DNA of 64,000 nucleotides from Cladopsammia gracilis (lineage: Eukaryota > Cnidaria > Anthozoa > Scleractinia > Dendrophylliidae), in NCBI GenBank assembly GCA_022457155.1, contig JAJGOT010000677.1, forward strand, positions 247,501-311,500. Reading direction: 5' to 3'. The translations under genes and the position numbers were made by a program. The notes beneath the pieces are model-generated. The model was not told the origin of the DNA. It did no database searches and saw only the letters and a program-made list of their open reading frames with translations. Numbering within the stretch: position 1 is the first letter of the stretch; every line of letters begins with the position of its first letter. Below, one piece after another: positions 1 to 10,393 of the stretch.

Positions 1-380
1 TAACTAGATTGTCACCACAGTGTTTTAATAAAGGGAAAAGATTCACAAAAGATTCCATCTTGGATATCAACACTCACTACAAGCCGACCGAGACCTTTCA
101 GTACACACACATCGCCTCACGCCACCCACCAGGCGTAAAATATGGATTCATTAAAGGAGAAAGCAATAAGATTGCTTAGAACTAACTCTTCATAAAAAAG
201 AAAATATTTGAAGAGAGCGTTTTAAAATTCAAACAAAGCCTCAAATCACGGGGTTACCCAGAAAACATCATAGAAAGGTCTCTTTGCCTCTAGACAATCG
301 CCACTTACACAAAAGAAAAAAGGTCACGAGAGGATACTGCCTTTTGTCACAACGTACCATCTGGCAGCACAGGTAGCCTA
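1..380 (+). pseudogene. Penelope-like element, reverse transcriptase C-terminal remnant
   Basis: Reading from base 60 gives LDINTHYKPTETFQYTHIAS followed by a short stretch with SRHPPGVKYGFIKGE, and after frame changes KQSLKSRGYPENIIERS and PFVTTYHLA. From memory this order (KPTETFQY, SRHPPGVK, RGYP, PFVT.YHP) is the conserved block after the catalytic core of Penelope-like reverse transcriptases in cnidarians. The remnant begins before the window, has stops near bases 177 and 290, and lacks the catalytic motifs and the GIY-YIG end, so it is dead. A separate Penelope-type GIY-YIG fragment lies at 33.2 kb. Confidence 0.7.
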
Positions 381-1278
381 AGCTCAAGTGATAAACGTCG
401 TGGTACTCTGTTGCGTAATAGCGAAATTATAAGGATTTGTATTAGGAAAATTCACTTCGAATTTGAGCGTAAAATTAGGAACGATATTTGAATAAAACTG
501 GTACACCTGAACTTCTTTGTGTGTTTACTTGTGACTTAGTGAGTAGTTTTGGGGTCGATTTGCGATTCCAGCGATTTTTAGTTCAACTGTTTCTTCCTCC
601 CTCTAAAAGAGAGAGCACTCCACTCATCGAGCCGATCGGATCCACCGAAGGAAATCGGCCTTAAATTCGCTCCAACGCCTCCAGTCGCCTCGAAATTTCA
701 CGTAGACCATAGTCGATAGTTCTGAGAGATAATTAAAGGTCGCTAATCTCTGCAAACTTCCCCGTTTTGCGCCATCAGAAACGGCTTTATTCATACTTCG
801 CGTTCATTCGTTCAGTAGCCGTGCATTTTGCCGTTCGAACGGCATATATATTAGCCAAGTTAATCCAATGGCAAAATAGATCGAGTCGCTCATCTGTTCA
901 CTATCTAAAGTACGTGCAATTAACGAGATAGCCCCAAACAAGTCTTCTTCTGCATAAGCTTTTCTCGCAGCCCTTCACTTTCCAATGGAAACTACTAGTT
1001 TATCTTGTACAGGATTTTACTAATCCAGATCCCCCCCTCCCGGATCCAGATCTTGGCCACAGATCCGGCACCTTGCTTTCATCAGTTTGTAGTCGTGGTT
1101 TTTGCCGTTTGTTGTTTACATTTTTCATTTTTCTTTTCACTTTTGCCGTTTACCCAGGCACCAAGTGCGGATTATTATAGAATCACTCTCAAAACATAAC
1201 AGTGGATAAAAGTTTAGCGCCGATAAAATCGATATGCCGAACTTTCACACATCGATTTTTATCGATTTCCGATACAAT
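381..1278. other. Unassigned intergenic sequence
   Basis: No protein family, RNA gene or element end was recognised. An open frame at 1005-1199 is low-complexity and has no homology signal. TCGAT-rich sequence at 1225-1275 continues beyond the MITE at 1907-1935, so the MITE landed inside it. Confidence 0.5.
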
Positions 1279-1280
1279 TA

Positions 1281-1905
1281 TAGTTGAACCTCTCTTAAAA
1301 TACGGACACCGAAGGGACAGAACAAAGTGTCCGTATTAGAGAGGTGTCCTTTAGACGTGTCCGTATTATAGAGGTCACCACGATGACGTCACTTTTAAGA
1401 CTCCACTGACAGTTTTGGTTCAGTAACTAAAAACAGGCCCACACTCGTCTTTAAAATGCATCTTATATACAGCAGTGAGACACTCAAGTCTATCAGTAGC
1501 GTATTACATTGTATAATTCTCAACTACGCTGAATGCATACGAATCTGACGAATCACTGTTTTAAAACGAAACGACTTACAACGCAATGCTGCATGTGAAA
1601 AAGTAAATATAAAATACAATTCTGAAAACGTCTTGCGATATATGTTTGTAACCACAAACAGGAAATTGTGTTACTTACCGCAAAACTATCATCACCTGAT
1701 CACCGGAGTGTCCGTGATAAAGCGGTTAAGTTTATATGAATTTGCTCTCTGGGGCCGAGATTTAGTGTCCGTTGTCCGAATTAGAGAGGGTCCGTATTAT
1801 AGAGGTCTTTATTAAAGAAAATATGTGAGAATTTTGTCGGGACATAGGAAACTGCCCGTAATAGAGGTGTCCGTATTTTCGTGTCCGTAAGGAGAGGTTC
1901 GACTG
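1281..1905. mobile_element. TA-flanked MITE (pogo/Tc1-mariner-like), 625 bp
   Basis: The left end reads TAGTTGAACCTCTCTTA and the right end, reverse-complemented, reads CAGTCGAACCTCTCCTTACG. The ends are imperfect inverted repeats flanked by TA at 1279-1280 and 1906-1907. Subterminal copies of GTCCGTATTATAGAGG recur on both sides (near 1330, 1360, 1790, 1865). There is no transposase, so this is a non-autonomous element. Assignment to pogo/Tc1-mariner rests on the TA duplication and the CAGT.GAACC-type ends. Confidence 0.75.
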
Positions 1906-1967
1906 TAGTTAATTTCTGTCGATATTTATCGATTATATTTTTTCATATTTGTATTTTATTTTTTTTA

Positions 1968-2090
1968 ACTCGAAGTTCAACTCGAAGTCCAACTCGAAAT
2001 CCAACTCGAAATCCAACTCGAAGTCCAACTCGAAGTCCAACTCGAACTCGAACTCGAACTCGAACTCGATGTCCAACTCGACGTTTCGGG
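1968..2090. repeat. 12-bp and 6-bp minisatellite (AACTCGAAGTCC)n
   Basis: About six tandem copies of AACTCGAAGTCC with G/A and T/C variants pass into AACTCG hexamers and back. The + strand frame through it gives an artificial (SPTR)n/(TR)n peptide. Confidence 0.9.
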
Positions 2091-2100
2091 ATTCCCTCCG

Positions 2101-2480
2101 GCGATCGTAGCGATCACAGCGATCGCAGCGATCGTTGTCGCTGCGAACGCTGTGATTCTATCTCAGCGATCGTGGCGATCGCAGCGATTGCAGCGACACC
2201 AAAAATACCAAGATGCACTGCGTACGCCCACTCAAAGGGTGCGATTTGGCCCTTTTTATGGAAGTGCAAAGATACGACTGTCTTTATAACAAATTTTAAA
2301 AACAATTCACAACCGCTATGTTGAATTTCAAGAATGAGGCAAAACGATATTGTCAGACCCAGATCCCCTCGATCTTCATTCGCTTTCTCAGCGATCGTAG
2401 CGATCGCAGCGATCATATGGAAACGATCAATCGCTGCGATCGCAACGATCGTAGCGATCGTAGCGATCGTATGGAAACCG
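2101..2480. repeat. GCGATCGTA-type 9-bp satellite in two blocks
   Basis: Blocks at 2101-2195 and 2390-2472 consist of variants of AGCGATCGT/AGCGATCGC with short inverted sections. The second block ends in CGTATGGAAACCGGGCTT and has an inner near-copy ATCATATGGAAACGATC. This resembles the subterminal repeats of a dispersed foldback element. The two blocks are separated by about 200 bp without recognisable content. Confidence 0.75.
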
Positions 2481-3904
2481 GGCTTAATGCAACATTGTCC
2501 GTGTTGGTCAATTGCGGTCTTTGGATTAATTTTCTTTTTCTAAAAAAGTTCCAGATTTCGAACCGCGTTAGCCGTTGTGGAAATATTTTCGTTAACCTCG
2601 GTTACCAACCTGTCTACTTTCCGGGACATTCTAACAAAGCGGCTCACAGCTCAGTCAGCTCAGTTTGCCGCCAATGCTGTCATGGCTAAGTGCAATTAGT
2701 TCGACCTTCGTTGGAGTGGTGAATCAGGTGAATGCGGTCCTAGTTCGGAAAATCCGGTCGATGCCGAGTGTGTGGCAATCCGGCAGTGTACAAGGACGTC
2801 CATTGCAAACACGCGGGTAAGATTGAATATTGTTTTTGTTCATGTTCCCACACTGTTTCATAACAATGTCTGATATAGTACACGGCCCAGTATGTACAAA
2901 ATGTTATTGTCGCATTTGTTTGCTCACATCTTGGTCATATTTATTTTTGTTGGCGTTAGGCAATGGGTCGCCTGTTGAAAATTACAATCCCGATATAACT
3001 TAAGAATATGGGTTAAAATTATGGCTAGCGAGAACAGAGCTCATTTGAGCAAAATATTGACTACCGGTACTGATACAGAAGTACTTTGAGCCGCGTGCAC
3101 GTGTTTTCCCTACATGACCTCGGGGTCAGCATTGTATTGCTGTTGTTGTCTTTTTTCCTGTTTACGAAATATTTTTTGAACTAAAGCACATTACAGCTTT
3201 GTACCTTTACTAAAAGAGTTTTTTTTTCTTTGGCAAAAAGGTTTTCTTATGACAAATTTTCGTTCTTGATAAAAGTTTCGTGTTCGGAGTAGCGAAGCCC
3301 TTTCTTCGTCTCACGGACGTTCGTTGTGTCAAATACACTTCACGTTTCCGTTTCTCTACGGGACACTTTTATCGGGTCGCGTTAGAAATTTTTACACAGT
3401 AGAATATAAAGGTTGTGCTTTAAGAATATATCAGTTTGAACTTCAAAATCAATGTACCAGTGGGCTTTCGCTGGTGTAAAAGTTTGCCTAAATTCGCCCT
3501 CTCGCTCTAGCGCTACAAGTAGGGAATTTGTAAAGGCCAAAGATATTACAATAATAGCATATTTCCCAAATTTATTAGGTGTTTTAGAAAGATCAAGAGA
3601 TGTGCTATGAATCAGCCAAAGTACATCGATAGATGTTATCCCGTTTGTCTGTACGAGCGAGAAGAAAATGCATAATTTCGCTCCATTTTCGGCATGGATT
3701 TAACGCCAAAATAGCGTTTTTTAGACTTTCCTCGATTTTTCTTTAAAACTAAAGCGCTTCTCAACCTTTGAGTAGTATTTTCGAAAATAACTTACTATAG
3801 AGGTTATTTGAGCAAAATATAAAGAAATTCGAAATTTCACGAGTGACGCGGCATTCTCGATATTTACAGACATTGGCCCTTAAGCTACAATAACTACGAC
3901 CGGC
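2481..3904. other. Unassigned; one weak exon-like stretch near 2705-2816
   Basis: No recognised genes. The + strand is open from about 2705 to 2816 and ends at a good donor context (GCGG|GTAAGAT). Its peptide has four spaced cysteines (SGECGPSS, DAECVAIRQC), but the match to any domain is too thin to name. The rest is AT-rich sequence. Confidence 0.3.
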
Positions 3905-4790
3905 CCTCGTTAAATAAAATCAATAAAAACTCTAAAACTTGGCCAAAAGAGGGACAATCTGCAATAATCCGTCCTTTATAACAGAAGTCAAGCCATTTCT
4001 TGTAATAGGATTGGTACCGCCTTTTTGTATTATGTTATTGCACGTGCCTTTCCTCCATGAGTTGAGGATAACCTTGGCAACTTCTGCTGAAATCCCGTGC
4101 TTTGTGATGAGTTCCCTTCCCCTGAGTCCATTTCGATTTCTAAGGGCAACGAAGAAGCAGGCTAAAATGGAGAGAAAGCATAGAATTGTTCTTGAGACCA
4201 GGAGTGAGAGAATGAGTCAACAAATTCAGCTTCGGAATCTGACTTCCATGACACATAACGGGGTACCTTTTTATTGATTCTAGATGCAAACAAATCAATA
4301 GATGGCTTACCACAGAGTGCAATAATGTCATCAAAAATATTATCATTGAGAGCCCATTCAGTTTTATCATTAAATGTTCTAGATTCCTTGTCCGCATCAC
4401 ATTTTCTTTGTCATGTAGGGAAATAGCAGTTACCCAATGATCCCTTAGAATACACCGGGTCCAAATATCAAGTGCTACCTTAATGCACGTCGTAGACTGT
4501 GTTCCACCAATTGCATTAATATAAGCTACAGCAGTGTTATTATCTATGTAGATATTCACATGACTATTTGTCATGAAAGAGCAGAATGATTTCAATGCAA
4601 AGATAGCCAATGTTTCTAGTTCATTGATGTGAAGTTCGGACTAAGTTTCTGTCCAATGACCCGCTGTCCTAGCTTCCTTGCGCACTGCCCCCCCCCCCCC
4701 CCCCCCCCCCCATCTTTGTTTAGATGCATCTGAATATGGGAAAAGTGAGGCGCCCCCATGGAATATTGGCTTAACTCATTCTTGTCAGTC
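3905..4790 (-). pseudogene. DIRS-type (tyrosine recombinase) retrotransposon remnant
   Basis: Read on the minus strand, the order is the RNase H start (YSDASKQRWG near 4735), RNase H core (IYIDNNTAVAYIN near 4550-4510), a family-typical block TEWALNDNIFDDII and SIDLFASRIN (4350-4280), VDSFSHSWSQEQFYAF (near 4210), then GISAEVAKVILNSWRKGT and KKWLDFC (4110-3960), which looks like the start of the tyrosine recombinase. This is the usual RT-RNase H to recombinase arrangement of DIRS elements. Frames change near 4365 and 4150. Reverse transcriptase is not visible upstream and the recombinase catalytic part is missing. A run of 24 C (4688-4711) interrupts the RNase H reading. Confidence 0.75.
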
Positions 4791-5661
4791 CCGGCCAAAA
4801 TCGGTCCAAAAGGACCGGTAAGACCCCACTGCTTCAAAAAATTGCAACTTTCTCAATCGCGCGAACATTGCAGTTGCGAGCATTGACTAGAAAGTCCTTC
4901 AAATGAGGCACACAATAAACACAAAAAAGTCAGCGATTTTCGCAGAATATCAGCGTTTGAATTTGGAGAAGAACAAACATGACCGTTTTGGACGCCATAG
5001 AAAAACAACAAAAATCACGTTTTTGCCTTCAGTTTTTTTTAATTAAAATCATCGTTGCAAACCCAAAAGTCAACATTCACAACAAAATTCAGTCCTAGTC
5101 CTACCTTAGGAGTGATTTTTTTGCTCTTATTCGTTGCCCGAGCCGAGCAACAGCCTTTCGTTCTATTGCATCCTGGCCTTGTCTCTATTTTCAACATCAC
5201 GACGGCACTGCATGCTGGGAAATAGCAAGAATTTTTGACAGGGTTTGTTCCTTCCCCCACATATTTCATATTCATACTAAGCCCACAGCCACTCCGACCT
5301 ACCACCGAAATTTCGCGCTTGTTGTGTTCTTCAGTGGTCGCAAATTCCAAAATATGCTGGGGTACGTCAAGAAATTTATCAGTAGTGGAGTCCCAAAGCT
5401 ACTTCGTTTCGGAGCGGCCATTTTTCCAGTTCTACGAATAACAAGCCAAATTCGCAAACGAAGTACATCACCTTACTCGCTTCATTGAGAAAGTGGACTC
5501 TGAACTATCTCCACGCTTAATGATGCTCATCATCTACTAAAGATAAAAAATGGAAAAACCTTTGAATGCAGAGGTCCACACGACGCAGAAATTAAACTTG
5601 CTGGTAGTTGCCGGATCTTCCTTGTGAAAGATCTCATGCCAGGCGTCACTTGAATGTGAAA
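4791..5661. other. Unassigned intergenic sequence
   Basis: Overlapping open frames at 5039-5350 (minus) and 5235-5441 (plus) have no recognisable domain. They are probably chance frames. Confidence 0.4.
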
Positions 5662-5809
5662 CTACAAAACTGAATGCAAGGCTGACACTACGGCAAAGGG
5701 CAGATTTATTAATGGCCAATATTTCGACTAATTGTACTAGTCTTAGCTTACTCAGGGCCAGGGCCAGGGCCCTTTGCCGTAGTGCCAGCCTTGCATTCAG
5801 TTTTGTATT
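5662..5809. repeat. Foldback repeat with about 40-bp arms
   Basis: Left arm 5662-5701 and right arm 5769-5809 are inverted copies sharing ACAAAACTGAATGCAAGG and ACTACGGCAAAGGGC, with one clear mismatch. The loop is about 67 bp and includes a CAGGGC triplication. Confidence 0.75.
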
Positions 5810-6177
5810 TTCAGATAAAAAATGGCTGTAAGCTTACCAAAACTCGCATACAAACCATATTAGAGCCGTTATTATAGCTGGACGAAGCAAAAACACTGCG
5901 TCAGAATGACGTTTCTTGAAAACTCGAGCTTTCAGTGTTTTAGAACAGCAACACTTTCCATGGTAACCCCAAATATGGAGTCACGAAATCCTATGGATCG
6001 TTTATGTGCAGAAAATCACTCAAAAACGTAAAAAGTCACGGACAACAATGAGTTAAACGAGCTATCCACTTGTTGAATTCTGCAATTGATGTAACTGATA
6101 ATGCCATCATTGAGTTAAAGTTTCCTTCGTTTTCTTTCAAAGCTCTGATTTCAAGACTTCTATAAAACATTATAAGC

Positions 6178-6216
6178 GCGACGTTTCGGTGTCGTACTGA
6201 CACCATTATCAAGCGA
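6178..6216 (-). other. Hammerhead-ribozyme-like motif of a Penelope-like element
   Basis: On the minus strand the sequence reads CTTGATAA, then a perfect 6-bp stem GGTGTC/GACACC with loop AGTAC, then CGAAACGTCG. The arrangement CUGAUGA-stem II-GAAAC is the core of hammerhead ribozymes, and such motifs are known in Penelope-like elements. Here the first core strand is TTGATAA and not CTGATGA, so self-cleavage is doubtful. A sister motif follows the Penelope GIY-YIG fragment at 33589. Confidence 0.4.
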
Positions 6217-6660
6217 AAGCGAAAGATAGAAAAAGGACGCGTTTACAAGCGAAAGGAAATCTGCATACTCTATACAAAAAGCTTAGCCCTAAGAGAATCT
6301 GACTGTTTGTTTAGGGATGGCTTGTGCACACTGATTAATTTCAAATTAAGTTCAAATTTAAAAGTAGTGATGGGTTTATACGTTAGTGCCTGCCAATTTT
6401 TTTGCCTCCTCCTTGCTCTTGAAATATTAAAAGATAAAGATGATTACCTTGATACAAATCAATTAAATCAAATTATCAATTAAATCAAATTAAATTAAAT
6501 CAAATTATCAATCCAGACTGATGTATCTTAATTGTACTCTCCCTTTCTTTGTTATACTATTGTAATTTTATTTTGTTATGTTTTAATGCTTTGCAATACT
6601 GTAAGGATTTATAGTCACGCAAATAAAGCTACTTGTTGTTGTTGATACAACCATGATAAC
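6217..6660 (+). repeat. LINE 3' tail (CR1/L2-like)
   Basis: The segment ends in CAAATAAAGCTACTTGTTGT followed by TGTTGA at about 6626-6653. This is the AATAAAG plus short-repeat ending typical of CR1/L2-type LINE 3' ends. Upstream is AT-rich, with ATCAAATT repeats at 6458-6505. No coding part is left. Confidence 0.5.
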
Positions 6661-6910
6661 ACGAGAAATAAAATCGCTAAATCCTAAACCTTAGCTTCTT
6701 TCACAGGTTGCATTAAACAGATTTTCATGCTTTGAATTTATTACAAATTTCCTTTTTTTTCTTTTCTTTGCTTTTTACTTATTACCTGTAATATCTGATT
6801 TGTAATAGAATTAATTTGGCACGCCTCGACTAGCGTCTTTTTTGCTAACTGTGTGCCAAGAAATTGTACGTGCCGATAATTATGATAATAAATGTCTTGT
6901 CTTGTCTCGA
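6661..6910 (+). repeat. Second LINE-like 3' tail
   Basis: Ends in ATGATAATAAATGTCTTGTC TTGTC at about 6881-6905, the same kind of polyadenylation-like signal plus pentamer repeat. Coding sequence was not recognised. Confidence 0.45.
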
Positions 6911-7211
6911 ACTACCGAAAGTCGAAAGTGAAATTTGTATTTTATCACCGAAAACATAAATTAGCGTTCTGAGATGATGTAAGATTGTTGGCCAAACCTG
7001 GCAATCTCCGAATTTTGTATTAATTTACAATGTAATACTACAGAGTATCCTAATCGTAGCCCGCCAATGTTACGCCCATATATATGAGCTTTGAAAAGTA
7101 ATTCATAATTTTGCTATTTCTGCTGTGTACTTGGCTCTAGTGTTCGTCTATCTTTTTATCTAGTAACAATTTCGTAGCTATGTTGTAATTTCTTCGCCTT
7201 AAATTAAACAA

Positions 7212-7667
7212 TAGCCGTATTCATACAAGAGGACGGGAAACCCGTTCAGACGGATAGCCCGTCTGATGAGTTTTCCATTCGTGATGTAAAACTCGTCTGA
7301 TCATACCAACATAAATTCACATTAGGACGGATTTGAGGACGGGTTAGAAGCCGACTTTTTACACAAGGTACTGGGGCAAGAAATGCGTGGTTACCCAGCC
7401 AGACAAGTTCTTCCAAAGAAACTCGACCTGGAAATCCGTCTAAGTGCGAACTCATGAAGGATTTCGATGGGTATCTCGTCTAGTCCGGAAACTCGTTTAT
7501 AAAAACTCGTCAACTCAGACGGATCAGTAGACTGATTATTTTGAACGAGTTTCCCGTCAAAAACCTGTCCCGTCCCGATTTCACACTAGGACGTAGGGAA
7601 CTCATCTGAGACTGGAAACCCGTCCAAGACGGGTTTCCCGTCTCTCGTCTCTACTGTGACAACGGCC
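7212..7667. mobile_element. Foldback MITE rich in GACGGGTTTCCCGTC
   Basis: The ends are imperfect inverted repeats: AGCCGTATTCATACAAGAG on the left, and on the right (reverse-complemented) TGGCCGTTGTCACAGTAGAG. Just inside both is GACGGGAAACCCGT. Variants of GACGGG/CCCGTC recur more than ten times through the 456 bp. No coding frame belongs to a known family. Confidence 0.65.
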
Positions 7668-7814
7668 AATGCGACTCCCTTCTTTTTTTGCTATCAGATT
7701 ATTTCAATTTTATCAGTCATGAAGTGTTTAACATAACAGCAAAAATTTACATTTATTTATAACAACAAACGTTACAGCTTCACAACCTTGTACAATTGGA
7801 CAATGGGCAATTTA

Positions 7815-10393
7815 TAGTTTATGCCAAGGTCATTTTCGTAGAAAAGAAGCTGTTTGGGAGTTATCAGATATCTTTATTGACTGTACATTTTCCCTTAGAA
7901 TTCTTGTTTTAGAATCTTGAAAGTAGTTGTTTTATCTTAGTTGTAGGAGTGGGCCACAGGTTTTTCAGTCTTTTTTTTTTTGCACCCTTGATAAATAAAG
8001 TTGATTATTATTATTAATTTCTCGTGGTGGGAAGAATGGTACTGATCATCATGTTATTAAACTGTTAATGAATTTTGAAAAGTTAACACTAAGTTATGGT
8101 TAAGTGGTATGCCTATGTATGTTTCTAAATGCTGAGTGTAAAAAAAAATGACGTTTACATTTTAATGAAGTTTCAATTTTAACATTGTCGGCCGCGTGGA
8201 AAGAGCGGAAAATATTTATCTGTGATTGACTGTGTAGCAGTAATATATGCAGTAGTTATGTAAATCCCTGCATTCCCTGCTTTTGACTTTTGAGATACAT
8301 TAACCTCAGGCGTTTGATTCTTTTATAGTACATGCGCTTGTACATTTTCAGTCTGATCCATTAACAGGGTACAACAAATTGTAACCCCTAAATGACTACC
8401 CCCTTCACCATTATACTCCCAACGGTAAAGCAGGCTTAAAAGCTGGAGGCGCGACTTAAGTAAAAATAAAATCACTCCTTCACTAAAAACCAATGAATAA
8501 CTTTCACTATTATGAAGAACATTGAAAAGCAATGTAATGTTAACCTAAACTCGCAAATCTAATGAGGCAGTTTTGTTTGAACCAAGGAATGTTGAACAAT
8601 TATCATTCAGCCAAGCAAATTAAGGTGGTCAGTCGAGAGTTACATGTACTAATTTATGCAGCAAATATCCAAATGCCATAGAAACAGGCCATAAAACATA
8701 GCCCGGCACAACAGTATGGAAGTATCTTGGATTGTGTTTCTGTTACACGTATCTGTTGCTTTGCACGGTAAGTTCTATTAATAAAAATATTGTCCTATGA
8801 TTTCTACCCTAAGGGCCGGTTATTTAAACGAAGACTAACTTAGACCGCGGATTAAGAAAATACATGCCCCACATCTGTCAGTTATAAGTGGGTAATTTTA
8901 AGTACATAAAAGTTTTTCTAGTCTGTGATATATGCCTTGATGACACTGTTTACAGTAGGCAACATTTAAATATTAGGATTGGCCAGATGAAATCGGTTTA
9001 GACCGCGGCCCTAAGTGTCCATACTAAGACTCATTCGTTGTAACACAGTGTATTTAACACAGTGTACATCTTTATTCTTATTTAGATCGATACAATTACT
9101 CCATCATTCGACATTCCTGTAGTTTAGGTTTCCTACAACACAGCCCGTGTCCACAAATGTTAGCAGAAAAATAAAGAAGAAAACGGTCTTATTTTCCCAA
9201 TCACTACAACATTTGTTATCACATTGTGAACCGTACTTAATAAACAATGTATTTTTAGCAAAGTTGTAGAAGCTTTTTTTTTTTTTTGCAACCGTTAAAC
9301 CAAAAACACTCAAACTTTGCAAGACGATACACTTAGCAGCACTTGTTTACGCCATATCATTAATTTCTCTGAAAACTAAGCCAAACGAAAAATTGCCTGA
9401 CGGCCATATTTGCATTCGGTGTATATTGTCTAACTCTCTGTTATTTATCTTTCGAAATTATAAATGCAAAGGAAAGTGGAATTGTTTTCGCATACGTCTG
9501 GCTTCACAGTAAGTCGCCGACATGTTTTGAACGGCTGACAGTTTTGCTATTTTAAAAAGCCACTTAACAACCAAAACTTTTCGGTTGTCACGATTGGCTG
9601 CTTCTCTGCTATTCAGATTAATTGAATGCCACTGGTTTCATTCCCTGATTAATTTCATCAGAAATTATCTATAATAATAATAATTAAATAATATATAATA
9701 ATAATAACAATAATAAATTAATATAAATTTTGTTTTAAAAAGCAATTCAGTCACAATGTATTCCATTAACAACCAAGATTCACACGCTTTTAACAATGAA
9801 TAATAAATATGTTCTATGTCAAAGATCAGTTTCGCTGAAAAGGAGCCATTTCTAGTTATTTATTATTGAACTTTCGAGCGTCTGTATTTGATAAGTTTCA
9901 ATTTTACAACAAAGTAGGAAGGTTTACGAAACAATTTGTGTTCTTCGAATGTTAAACAATTCTTCCCGGTCAAATTAAGGAAATGAGACTGTTCTTACCA
10001 ATCGTAAAAATCTAATGCTTTAACAGGCGCGTGTTGCATTACCGGCTTAAATTACATTGCCACACCTGGAATCTAGAAGAGTTAACCAGGTTATTCCAAT
10101 TAACTACTTGCAATTAACTGGTTTAAAAGAATAAGTGATGCAGCCGCGTATATCGGTTATTGATCGAAGGTTAACCGGGCCAGCGGCTTGCATAGAAATT
10201 AGTCAAAGAACAACAGAATTTCTTGAGAGTTTGTTAGCAAACCTTGTTGGGTACTTTGAGGTTGATTAGCTTTTCTGACATGTCAATCATTACCGTCCTC
10301 GCAGTCATTTAATTATCTTTCTATATTTCTACCGAAGATGGCGTCGGGTCATAACGAGTGTTACCTTTTGCCATAGACTTCGACAGCCAGTCT
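7815..10393 (+). repeat. Segmental duplication, copy A (partner 13624-16091)
   Basis: Sequence from AGGTCATTTTCGTAGAA (about 7825) to CGACAGCC (about 10390) is repeated in the same order and orientation at 13624-16091, with small indels and many point differences. It contains a LINE-like tail (AATAAAGTTGATTATTATTA at about 7994), a 52-bp signal-peptide exon (8716-8767) and non-coding sequence. The long collinear match suggests a tandem duplication of a 5' gene region. Confidence 0.9.
8716..8767 (+). CDS. Signal-peptide first exon, copy A
   Basis: ATG opens a 17-codon frame, MEVSWIVFLLHVSVALH, that has the shape of a signal peptide: a short polar start then a hydrophobic core. The next base completes a phase-1 exon at G|GTAAGT, a strong donor. 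The exon is conserved in frame and in donor with the copy at 14573, which supports it as real. The rest of the gene is not identifiable nearby. The fibronectin III exons from 48 kb are also phase 1 and on the same strand, so they could be spliced to it in principle, but that is only an inference over a 39-kb distance. Confidence 0.55.

Noticed and set aside
1881..2324. 147-aa Ser/Arg/Thr/Pro-rich open frame
   Set aside because: It is a translation of the 12-bp and 9-bp minisatellites; no domain and no conserved ends.
2705..2816. Cys-containing stretch ending at a GTAAG donor, vaguely clip-domain-like
   Set aside because: Too short, no acceptor or partner exon found, and the cysteine spacing is not convincing.
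5039..5441. Overlapping frames of about 100 and 68 aa on opposite strands
   Set aside because: No recognisable domain or splice signals on either strand; likely chance.
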